This document shows positions 1 to 7,658 of a stretch of 56,856 nt of DNA, piece by piece. How positions within the stretch are numbered: position 1 is the first letter of the stretch; each line of letters starts with the position of its first letter. Position numbers and translations under genes: made by a program. Under the pieces are notes generated by a model, which was given only the letters and a program-made list of their open reading frames with translations, was not told where the DNA came from and did not search any database. Source of the stretch: Flavobacteriaceae bacterium (GTDB lineage Bacteria > Bacteroidota > Bacteroidia > Flavobacteriales > Flavobacteriaceae); contig JABDMQ010000344.1 of the NCBI GenBank assembly GCA_013001365.1, forward strand, positions 1-56,856. The letters run 5' to 3'.

Positions 1-2939
1 CAATAACTGTGCAACCTGCCACAGAAGGACAGCATTGTTATACTTATAGAGTAGTTGATGATTTTGGCTGTGAATATGCCGAGCAAGTTTGCGTTGATGT
101 ACTTCCTGAAATAGTAACGGATATTCCTAATGATCTATTTACTTGTGATACTGGCATGCCGCCTTATTTTTTCGACCTTTCGCAAAATACAGCAATAGTC
201 CTTGCAAGTGCAACGAATGCTTCAGATTTATTGGTGACTTATCATAATTCTTTAGCTGATGCAATGAATGACGCGGCTCCGATTACGACGAGTACAAATT
301 ATTCTGGTACAGATGGTGAAGAAATATTCATAAGGATAGAATATTTAAGTTCTGGGTGTCATGTGACCGATTCATTTTTCTTGAATGTACAGGGCCAGCC
401 AACAATCAATCCAGTTGCAGATCTGGAGGTCTGCGACGATAGCAGCAACGATGGTATGTCGCAATTCGATCTTGAAAGTCAATCCCTGACTATACTTGGG
501 GCACAGCCGGCGACAGACTTTGAAGTTACCTATCATTTGTCCTTCGCAGATGCAGACAGCGACACAGGAGCTCTTACAAGTCCTTATACCAACGTTAATA
601 ATCCTGAGCTGATCTTTGTACGTGTTGAGAACATTGCTGATTCTAATTGTTACAATGTTTCAGCGCTGCCATTATTTAATTTGATCGTTAATAATACAGG
701 AATTGCCAATGGAGTTGGGGATTTTGAGGTTTGTGACTTGAATGGAGATGGCTTGGAAATCTTCGATTTGACCAGTCAAACAGCTACGATTCTAGGAGCG
801 CAAATGCCAGCGGATGTCACAATAAGTTTTCATGAATCTCAAGCCGATGCAGATAATAATGTCGCTCCTATAGCAACACCTAATGCGCATACCAATGTAG
901 GCAATCCACAAACCATTTATGTAAGGGTAGAAGACAACATAAATACGATCTGCTATACAACGACAGCTTTTGATCTTATTGTCAACTCGATTCCACCTGT
1001 GGTCGTTCCAGCACCGTTGCAACTCTGTGATGACTCTGTTGCAGATGGAATAACAGTATTTGACCTAACAGTTAAGGACGGCGCTCTTACAGGCGGAAAT
1101 GCTGATTACATAGTGACCTATTACGAAACGATGTTGGATGCTGTAAATGATACCTCACCAATACCTGATCCATCTAATTATAATAGTAATGCAAACCCTC
1201 AAACATTATATGTGCGAGTAACGGACACAGTAACAAGTTGCTTTAGTACAACAACTTTAGAAATAGAGGTATTAGCGAATCCATTGCCAGAGACAGACCC
1301 AGATGATATTGTATTATGTGATGATGTCAATACAGGTGATAATGTCGAGGTCTTCGACCTTACGGTCAATGAAGTCCAGATTCTGAATGGCCAGGCAGGA
1401 AATATCTTGACCTATCATAATAGTTTCAATGATGCTGAACAAAATATTGGAGCAATCGCAACACCAACCAATTATACGAATGCATCGAATCCAGAAACCA
1501 TATTTGTCAGGGTCGTAAACCCTCAAGGTTGTTTTACCGTTGTCGATTTTGATTTATTGGTGAATCCGTTACCAGAAGTCATTGCAGTTCCAGATCTTAT
1601 TGAATGTGAACTGAATACGGATGGTCTATTTGATTTCGACTTAGAAAGCAAGACCAATGAGCTCTTGAACGGTCAATCTCCGGCAATTTTTGCCGTGACT
1701 TATCATGTAAGCCAGATAGATGCCGATAACAACGCTAATCCGTTAGTTAGTCCTTATACTAATGTGCTTGGAAATCCTCAAACAATTTATGTGAGTATTA
1801 CAAATACCACAACTGGCTGTTCGATCAGTACCGTTGAATTCAATATTGAAGTTAGGGATCAACCGACCGCAACTGCACCGGCTAACGATTATGTAATCTG
1901 CGATTATTTTGGGGATAATGATGGAGTTGCAGAATTCGACCTATCCACTCAAGATGCAGAAATACTTAATGGGCAATTGCCAGCAGATTTCACTGTAACC
2001 TATTTTGCAGGTCAGATGGATGCTATCGATGGAGTTAATGCACTTATGAACATTTATGAAAATACAAGCAATCCACAAGTGATCTATGCAAGGGTAGATA
2101 ACAATAGTGGTATTTGCTATGAATTGGTCGAAGTAACTCTAAGGGTTCAACCGATTCCGGTCTTTAGCTTGAATGAGAATTATGTGATTTGTTTAGACGG
2201 GGACGGCAATGTAATAGTTAATGGAAACTCGCCGCCTGTTATAGATACGGGACTATCAGATGCCGATTTCACTTTTGAATGGAGTTATGAAGGTACAGTA
2301 TTGCCAGGTGAGAGCTTGTCAACATTAACGGCAAACCAAGCTGGGAATTATAGCGTAGCAGTTGCAGATATAAGTGGTCTTGGCTGCATTGGTGATGCCT
2401 CGACAGTAGTTTTACCAAGTACAGCACCAATAGTTGAAGCCGAAGTAACAACAGATGCTTTCGCAGATAATCATATTGTTGAGGTCACAGCTACAGGAAA
2501 TGGTGAGTATGAGTTCAGTATCGACGGAGGACCATGGGAATTAGGCACTGACAATGGTAATGGTACTTATTCGTATACATTCACGAATGTCAACCCACCA
2601 GGGGAACACTTAGTAACTGCAAGGGATCGTCAAGGATGTGGTGAGGATAGTGAAACGGTATTTGTTTTTGATTATCCATTGTTCTTTACACCTAATTCTG
2701 ATGGTTATAATGATACTTGGAATATAATTGATTTCTCAGGTCAGCCTTCAGCAAAGATTTTCATTTACGATCGTTATGGCAAGTTGCTGAAACAAATTAG
2801 CCCTTCAGGCAATGGCTGGAATGGTACTTTTAATGGTACTCCATTACCTTCCACAGATTATTGGTTCACTGTTACTTACATAGAGCCTAGAGATGGCACG
2901 CAAAAGAATTTCAGGTCGCATTTCACACTTAAAAGATAA
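1..2939 (+). CDS. Giant T9SS type B sorting-domain adhesin, 5' partial
   Basis: The reading frame is open to the first base of the window, so the true start lies upstream; 976 residues from the first Met are visible. Seven repeat units of about 96-100 residues carry a core like V-T-Y-H-x-S-x-x-D-A followed by N-P-Q-T-I-Y-V-R-V and a Cys-Asp motif near the unit start; the cores begin near bases 240, 531, 828, 1119, 1413, 1701 and 2001. After a PKD/Ig-like stretch, the last 90 residues (PLFFTPNSDGYNDTW, then IYDRYGKLL and a W-N-G-T-F-N-G motif) match the gliding motility-associated C-terminal (CHU_C, T9SS type B) domain. The protein is therefore inferred to be exported by the type IX system and displayed or released at the cell surface. 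Its ligand is unknown. A terminator hairpin follows at once. Confidence 0.9.
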   Translation, partial: ITVQPATEGQHCYTYRVVDDFGCEYAEQVCVDVLPEIVTDIPNDLFTCDTGMPPYFFDLSQNTAIVLASATNASDLLVTYHNSLADAMNDAAPITTSTNYSGTDGEEIFIRIEYLSSGCHVTDSFFLNVQGQPTINPVADLEVCDDSSNDGMSQFDLESQSLTILGAQPATDFEVTYHLSFADADSDTGALTSPYTNVNNPELIFVRVENIADSNCYNVSALPLFNLIVNNTGIANGVGDFEVCDLNGDGLEIFDLTSQTATILGAQMPADVTISFHESQADADNNVAPIATPNAHTNVGNPQTIYVRVEDNINTICYTTTAFDLIVNSIPPVVVPAPLQLCDDSVADGITVFDLTVKDGALTGGNADYIVTYYETMLDAVNDTSPIPDPSNYNSNANPQTLYVRVTDTVTSCFSTTTLEIEVLANPLPETDPDDIVLCDDVNTGDNVEVFDLTVNEVQILNGQAGNILTYHNSFNDAEQNIGAIATPTNYTNASNPETIFVRVVNPQGCFTVVDFDLLVNPLPEVIAVPDLIECELNTDGLFDFDLESKTNELLNGQSPAIFAVTYHVSQIDADNNANPLVSPYTNVLGNPQTIYVSITNTTTGCSISTVEFNIEVRDQPTATAPANDYVICDYFGDNDGVAEFDLSTQDAEILNGQLPADFTVTYFAGQMDAIDGVNALMNIYENTSNPQVIYARVDNNSGICYELVEVTLRVQPIPVFSLNENYVICLDGDGNVIVNGNSPPVIDTGLSDADFTFEWSYEGTVLPGESLSTLTANQAGNYSVAVADISGLGCIGDASTVVLPSTAPIVEAEVTTDAFADNHIVEVTATGNGEYEFSIDGGPWELGTDNGNGTYSYTFTNVNPPGEHLVTARDRQGCGEDSETVFVFDYPLFFTPNSDGYNDTWNIIDFSGQPSAKIFIYDRYGKLLKQISPSGNGWNGTFNGTPLPSTDYWFTVTYIEPRDGTQKNFRSHFTLKR

Positions 2940-2952
2940 ACTTTGAATAAAA

Positions 2953-2980
2953 AATGCCCGAATTAATATCGGGCATTATT
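2953..2980. terminator. Bidirectional terminator between convergent genes
   Basis: The inverted repeat AATGCCCGA / TCGGGCATT has a 7-nt loop and is flanked by an A-run on the left and a T-rich stretch on the right. It sits between the adhesin stop and the stop of the leftward FadL-like gene, so it can end transcripts from both sides. Confidence 0.8.
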
Positions 2981-3003
2981 TATTCTAGTAACCGTTTTGA
3001 TTC

Positions 3004-4521
3004 CTAGAGAGTGAATCCTAGGGATAACATGATATTGGTATTTTTTGTATCCAAAGAAGCTGCATCAGTAAATCCAACATCAAAGAATTGGTACTCACTT
3101 TCTCTTTGACTTTGATCGAAAGAAAGGTCTAATTTTGTATTTCCAAAGCTGTAACCTAAACCAAGAGAATAGCCAGTCAGGTCACCAACTATATCGGTAT
3201 TTTCATAAGGGCTTTCTTCAAATCGATAACCTCCTCTGAAACTGAAATTACCATGTCTGTATTCGCCACCCATTTTATATGAATTGGCGGCTTTGAGGCT
3301 ATTGCTCAAAATGTTGTTCTGTGCTACAAAATAAGCATCAGATTCAGGTTTGAATTTAGTATTGGAATAATCCTTGCGTGAGTAATCAAAACTAAGAATC
3401 CCTTTTTGGTCAAAGACCAAGGCTGCACTTCCTGTGATCTTTCCGGGTGTTTGAATTTTATAATCTGGATATATGTTAACGACCTGTGGGTCTACGGTAG
3501 CAGAAGTTGGAATGCCACCGTCATCTCTTAAAGTAGAGATGAATTGTGTTGTTTCTTCTTGAAATCTCAACCAAGTTGGAGAATTATAGGTCAATCCAAC
3601 TCGTAATCGATCACTGACCTTTGCAATACCGCCAAGCTGAAATGAAAAACCAGTTCCGGTAGTTGAAAGAACGTTCTCAAATCCTATTTCATTAACAATG
3701 GATCCTACGTTGTTATTTCCTTCGTAGAAATAAGAAAGACGATCATAATTGACGAAATGAGAATTAAGATTCAATCCTAGATAAATATTATCTTGATATT
3801 GAGTTGCAAGATTGAAACTGAACTTGCCATTATATCCTGATGAGGCCAAGGTGTAATCTTGCTCGAAACTACCAGGAGCAACATTGGAGGTATAGACCGT
3901 GTTATCGTCTGTATCACTCTGAGGCTCTAGAATGTAAGATTCGTATCCTAGGAATGCTTGTTGATGGGTATATCCAAAAATTTCTCCGATATCTAGATAG
4001 GCATCGCTGATGGACTCTCCAGGAAAGGCAGAGATTTCGTCTAAACGCAAGCCTTGAGCATTGGCCAAGAAGTATTCATCGATAGATTGGTTATTAGTGC
4101 CAAATGCGAACCAATCGTCATCGTAGTTCTGAATTTTATCATAAGCGAATCCGAAAACGAATTTCCTCCAATCGGAGTTCGTATTGGTGTTATTAAAAAC
4201 AAACACCACGCCTGTTTGATTAAGGTCAAAATCGGAATTAGATGAAGAATTGAAGCCATTGAAAAAGGATATGTCATTATCCTTGCTTTCGTTCGATAAA
4301 GTTAGCGATGCATGACTTCTGCTAAAGATTGCAGATCCAGCAGGATTGATGCTAACAGCAGACATATCGCCTCCAAGTGCTCCAAATGCTCCGCTCATTG
4401 CCCTATATCTAGCAGTTCCTCTTATTTCATCTTCTGAGTAACGCAGGGCATCTTGAATACCTTGAGCGTTCGAAATAGACATAGATAGTATACCTATGAA
4501 TAGTAAAATTAACTTTTTCAT
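3004..4521 (-). CDS. OmpP1/FadL-family outer membrane protein
   Basis: This 505-aa protein has a signal peptide (MKKLILLFIGILSMSISNAQ) followed by the N-terminal plug/hatch-like segment of FadL relatives: RGTARYRAMSGAFGALGGD, then SINPAGSAIF. The rest alternates short hydrophobic beta strands and ends in a typical outer-membrane beta-strand (MLSLGFTL). The family forms 14-stranded barrels that pass hydrophobic molecules such as long-chain fatty acids; in Flavobacteria such proteins are often labelled hemin receptor or transporter, and the substrate here cannot be read from the sequence. It lies 29 nt downstream of the Trp/Gly-rich lipoprotein gene on the same strand, so the two are probably co-transcribed. 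Confidence 0.8.
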   Translation of the reverse strand: MKKLILLFIGILSMSISNAQGIQDALRYSEDEIRGTARYRAMSGAFGALGGDMSAVSINPAGSAIFSRSHASLTLSNESKDNDISFFNGFNSSSNSDFDLNQTGVVFVFNNTNTNSDWRKFVFGFAYDKIQNYDDDWFAFGTNNQSIDEYFLANAQGLRLDEISAFPGESISDAYLDIGEIFGYTHQQAFLGYESYILEPQSDTDDNTVYTSNVAPGSFEQDYTLASSGYNGKFSFNLATQYQDNIYLGLNLNSHFVNYDRLSYFYEGNNNVGSIVNEIGFENVLSTTGTGFSFQLGGIAKVSDRLRVGLTYNSPTWLRFQEETTQFISTLRDDGGIPTSATVDPQVVNIYPDYKIQTPGKITGSAALVFDQKGILSFDYSRKDYSNTKFKPESDAYFVAQNNILSNSLKAANSYKMGGEYRHGNFSFRGGYRFEESPYENTDIVGDLTGYSLGLGYSFGNTKLDLSFDQSQRESEYQFFDVGFTDAASLDTKNTNIMLSLGFTL

Positions 4522-4550
4522 ATTACAGTTTTTAATGCTAAGACTTGTGA

Positions 4551-5573
4551 TTAATTATTACGCCTTCCACTTGATCGTCCAGCAGAAGAAGATGATCGAC
4601 TACTGCTTGAAGAACGAGAAAAACCTGAACTTCTTGATGATGAAGGTCGACTAAAATTTGATGACCTTCTTGTCGAATTATTGTTTCGTCTAACAGAATT
4701 ATTGTTCGATCTTCGTGGCGTATTCACGCGAGTTCTTGTATTTGAATTATTGTTCCTACGAGGTGAATTCACTCTGGTGCCAATATTACTGTTATTTCTT
4801 CGAGGCCTCACACTTGAATTGTTTGAGTTACTCCTCCTGCTTCTATTATATGTTGAATTACGATTTACTGAGTTTCTTCGAGAAATAGAATAGTTATTCC
4901 TATTTGTAGTCAAGTTACGGTTAATCATACTTCCCCTGCGTCCAGAATTGAAGGCCAAACTTCTTCCATAATACCTATTACCGTAAAAGCCACCATAAAA
5001 ACCAGGACCCCAGAACGGATCGTAGAAGCCTCCCCAGCCCCAACCGGTGTTCCAGCCCCAGCCAGCATTCCAGCCCCAGCCGTTATTCCATCCCCAATTG
5101 TTCCATCCCCAGCCGTAATTCCATCTATTCCATCTGTTCCATCCAAATCCGTAGCCATACCAAGGTCTTCCCCACCACCAATTGTTGTAGCCAAAGCCAT
5201 TATTTATGTTAATGGTGACTTGGGTATTGTCTTGTCCCCAACCAGCGTAACCAGTTGGATCGAATTCCAAGGAATCATTTTCAGAATAGCTGCCTTCATA
5301 GGAGTCTATATCCGTAAAAATCTCATTCTCTTGTGCAATAGCATCAAGTTCCTGAGATTTTTCTGCGAAGTAATTTTTATAGTAAGTATTGTTGTTTTGT
5401 TCAACATCTCTTTCAGTGCGTTGTTCTTGATATTCAACACGGCGTTCAGAAACTCCATAGATATCATCTTCATATCCCGCATATTGATAGGACCCACAGG
5501 ATGAAAGTCCGAGTAAAACGCCTAAAGCTGCAACCATTGGCATTTTATCTTTTAAGTAAATCTTAAGTTGCAT
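4551..5573 (-). CDS. Trp/Gly/Asn-rich lipoprotein with basic Arg/Asn/Ser tail
   Basis: This 340-aa protein begins with a lipoprotein signal whose lipobox is LGLSSC (Cys about residue 26), so it should be a membrane-anchored envelope lipoprotein. A mixed charged region (to about residue 120) is followed by a low-complexity block built from W-G-W-N units (about residues 130-200), then a Gly/Tyr/Phe stretch and a roughly 130-residue tail made almost only of Arg, Asn and Ser. I recognise no catalytic domain. Similar proteins beside proS in Flavobacteria have been labelled prolyl-tRNA synthetase by proximity; nothing in this sequence supports that. A TAnnTTTG promoter (5602-5609) precedes it, and the FadL-like gene follows 29 nt after its stop. 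Confidence 0.75.
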   Translation of the reverse strand: MQLKIYLKDKMPMVAALGVLLGLSSCGSYQYAGYEDDIYGVSERRVEYQEQRTERDVEQNNNTYYKNYFAEKSQELDAIAQENEIFTDIDSYEGSYSENDSLEFDPTGYAGWGQDNTQVTININNGFGYNNWWWGRPWYGYGFGWNRWNRWNYGWGWNNWGWNNGWGWNAGWGWNTGWGWGGFYDPFWGPGFYGGFYGNRYYGRSLAFNSGRRGSMINRNLTTNRNNYSISRRNSVNRNSTYNRSRRSNSNNSSVRPRRNNSNIGTRVNSPRRNNNSNTRTRVNTPRRSNNNSVRRNNNSTRRSSNFSRPSSSRSSGFSRSSSSSRSSSSAGRSSGRRNN

Positions 5574-5601
5574 ATCTCTTCAATTTAATTGTTGAACATA
5601 A

Positions 5602-5609
5602 CAAAAATA
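5602..5609 (-). promoter_or_regulatory. Bacteroidota -7 box (TATTTTTG) for the 5573 lipoprotein operon
   Basis: Read on the minus strand this is TATTTTTG, a full match to TAnnTTTG, 28 nt upstream of the start codon at 5573. A clear -33 TTG at the usual 19-20 nt spacing is not present. Confidence 0.6.
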
Positions 5610-5673
5610 GTTAGTTTTGCTGAACTATTTTCTTATTTAACATAGACACAATATTTGTGCCAAAAAAAGGTAT

Positions 5674-7152
5674 ATGGGCAAAAATCTTACCAGTAGGGCT
5701 GAGGATTATTCAAAATGGTATAACGAACTGGTGGTTAAAGCCGACCTAGCTGAGAATTCTGCTGTACGAGGCTGCATGGTGATCAAACCTTATGGTTATG
5801 CTATATGGGAGAAGATGCAAGCAGAATTAGACCGTATGTTCAAGGAAACAGGCCATCAGAACGCTTATTTTCCTTTATTCGTGCCCAAGAGCCTTTTTGA
5901 GGCGGAGGAGAAAAACGCTGAAGGATTTGCTAAGGAATGCGCAATAGTAACACATTACAGACTTGAGAACGATCCTGAGAAAGAAGGAAAACTTAGGGTG
6001 GATCCTGATGCGAAACTTGAAGAGGAATTAATTGTACGACCTACTAGTGAGGCGATCATCTGGAATACTTATAAGGGGTGGATTCAATCATATAGAGACC
6101 TTCCCTTGCTAATAAATCAATGGGCCAATGTCGTTAGGTGGGAAATGCGAACTCGCTTGTTCTTAAGAACCGCGGAGTTTCTTTGGCAAGAAGGTCATAC
6201 GGCTCATGCTACTAGAGAAGAAGCATTTCAGGAAGCGGAGTTAATGAATAATGTCTATGCTGAATTCGCTGAGAATTTCATGGCCATTCCTGTAATTAAG
6301 GGTGTTAAGACAGAGAGTGAGAGATTTGCAGGGGCAGAGGAAACCTTCTGTATTGAGGCCTTGATGCAAGATGGTAAGGCATTGCAAGCTGGAACCTCTC
6401 ATTTCCTAGGACAGAATTTCGCGAAGGCCTTTGACGTTAAGTTCACTTCAAAAGAAGGCAAACAAGACTATGTTTGGGCAACATCATGGGGAGTTTCTAC
6501 GAGGTTAATGGGTGCACTGATCATGACGCATAGTGACGATAGTGGATTAGTGTTACCACCAAATCTGGCGCCATATCAAGTCGTAATTGTGCCGATTCAT
6601 AAAACTGAAGAACAACTTGAGAATATTATAGCCTTGTCTAATGAGCTAATCAAGGATTTCAGGAGTAAAGGAATATCGGTTAAATTGGATGATAGGGACA
6701 CACATAGGCCTGGAGCGAAATTCGCTGAACACGAACTAAAAGGAGTTCCGTTAAGAATAGCCATAGGCCCTAAGGACCTTGAAAATGGAACAGTAGAGCT
6801 CGCTAGACGTGATACCTTTGAAAAACAATCTGTTTCATCAGGTGAAATCGCTGAAAAAGTAGAAAGTACTTTAAAGGAAATGCAAGAAACCTTGTATACC
6901 AAAGCCTTGGAATTTCGGGAATCACATACGACCGAGGTGAATGATTTTGAGGAATTCAAAGAAGTTCTTGAAACGAAAACGGGCTTCTTATCTGCTCATT
7001 GGGACGGTACGGCGGAGACTGAGAACAAGATCAAGGAATTAACTAAGGCAACAATAAGATGTATTCCAATGGATTCAAAGAATGAACCTGGTAAATGTGT
7101 TTATTCTGGAAAACCATCAAATAGAAGGGTGTTATTTGCCAAAGCCTATTAA
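5674..7152 (+). CDS. proS: Prolyl-tRNA synthetase (archaeal/eukaryotic-like type)
   Basis: This 492-aa cytosolic class II aminoacyl-tRNA synthetase charges tRNA-Pro with proline. The sequence shows the short ProS form without the bacterial editing insertion: motif 1 region near KPYGYAIWEKMQ, motif 2 VVRWEMRTRLFLRTAEFLWQEGHTAHAT, and motif 3-like GVSTRLMGALIM, followed by the anticodon-binding domain (VVIVPIHKTEEQ, then KLDDRDTHRPGAKFAEHELKGVP) and the C-terminal extension ending in a terminal Tyr. Length and order match the ProS type 3 subgroup usual in Bacteroidota. A near-consensus -7 box (AATATTTG, 5650-5657) lies just upstream; the divergent neighbour is an unrelated lipoprotein. Confidence 0.97.
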   Translation: MGKNLTSRAEDYSKWYNELVVKADLAENSAVRGCMVIKPYGYAIWEKMQAELDRMFKETGHQNAYFPLFVPKSLFEAEEKNAEGFAKECAIVTHYRLENDPEKEGKLRVDPDAKLEEELIVRPTSEAIIWNTYKGWIQSYRDLPLLINQWANVVRWEMRTRLFLRTAEFLWQEGHTAHATREEAFQEAELMNNVYAEFAENFMAIPVIKGVKTESERFAGAEETFCIEALMQDGKALQAGTSHFLGQNFAKAFDVKFTSKEGKQDYVWATSWGVSTRLMGALIMTHSDDSGLVLPPNLAPYQVVIVPIHKTEEQLENIIALSNELIKDFRSKGISVKLDDRDTHRPGAKFAEHELKGVPLRIAIGPKDLENGTVELARRDTFEKQSVSSGEIAEKVESTLKEMQETLYTKALEFRESHTTEVNDFEEFKEVLETKTGFLSAHWDGTAETENKIKELTKATIRCIPMDSKNEPGKCVYSGKPSNRRVLFAKAY

Positions 7153-7169
7153 TTTATTTTAAATAGGAG

Positions 7170-7199
7170 TTGTATCATTTAAAAATAGTTGTATTTTTG
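7170..7199 (+). promoter_or_regulatory. Promoter for tRNA-Glu and probably rpsT
   Basis: TTG at 7170-7172, a 19-nt spacer and TATTTTTG at 7192-7199 form a full Bacteroidota promoter (-33 TTG, -7 TAnnTTTG). Transcription would start a few bases later, about 35 nt before the mature tRNA-Glu end. Confidence 0.8.
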
Positions 7200-7239
7200 C
7201 ATCCGCTAAAGAACCATAACGGTTTTTTGTTGAAATAAT

Positions 7240-7311
7240 GGCCCGTTCGTCTATCGGCTAGGACGCCAGGTTTTCATCCTGGTAAGAGGGGTTCGATTCC
7301 CCTACGGGCTA
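7240..7311 (+). tRNA. tRNA-Glu (anticodon TTC)
   Basis: The 72-nt cloverleaf reads clearly. The acceptor stem GGCCCGT pairs with ACGGGCT (one G-U at the end), the anticodon stem CCAGG/CCTGG encloses loop TTTTCAT with anticodon TTC, and the T arm contains GGTTCGATTCC. The 3' CCA is not encoded. rpsT starts only 20 nt downstream. Confidence 0.97.
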
Positions 7312-7331
7312 CAAGTAATAAAACAGATAAT

Positions 7332-7583
7332 ATGGCAAACCATAAGTCAGCATTAAAAAGAATAAGAAGCAACGAGACCAAGCGCCTTAGAAACAGGTAT
7401 CAGCATAGGACAACTCGTAATGCAATTAAGAAATTTCGTGAATTGACCAAGAAAAAGGATGCTGAGAAAATGTTTCCTGAAGTAGTTTCGATGATCGACA
7501 GATTAGCAAAGCGAAATATTATTCATGATAATAAAGCAGCTAACCTAAAATCGAAATTGGCCAAGCACGTTGCTAGCTTATAA
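7332..7583 (+). CDS. rpsT: 30S ribosomal protein S20
   Basis: This 83-aa, highly basic, all-helical protein binds 16S rRNA and is a primary-binding protein of the small subunit. The sequence starts MANHKSALKRIRSNETKRLRNR, typical of S20, with the conserved K-S-A-x-K-R pattern and a C-terminal segment IHDNKAANLKSKLAKHV (compare the family's H-K-N-x-A-A-R-x-K-S-R-L). The start codon lies 20 nt after tRNA-Glu and no separate promoter fits in that gap, so the tRNA and rpsT are probably one transcript, ended by a strong palindromic terminator shared with rho. Confidence 0.97.
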   Translation: MANHKSALKRIRSNETKRLRNRYQHRTTRNAIKKFRELTKKKDAEKMFPEVVSMIDRLAKRNIIHDNKAANLKSKLAKHVASL

Positions 7584-7604
7584 GGTTTACTATAATTAAA
7601 GCAT

Positions 7605-7638
7605 AAAAAAAAAGCTTCTCGATCGAGAAGCTTTTTTT
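7605..7638. terminator. Bidirectional terminator between rpsT and rho
   Basis: AAGCTTCTC and GAGAAGCTT are perfect inverted arms around GATC, with nine A residues on the left and seven T residues on the right, giving an intrinsic terminator in both directions between convergent genes. Confidence 0.9.
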
Positions 7639-7658
7639 GTTTGACGTTATTCGTTTGA

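Noticed and set aside
4681..5504. Open frames overlapping the Trp/Gly-rich lipoprotein gene on both strands
   Set aside because: They are shadows created by low-complexity coding sequence. The lipoprotein frame has the promoter, the lipobox signal and the natural operon layout.
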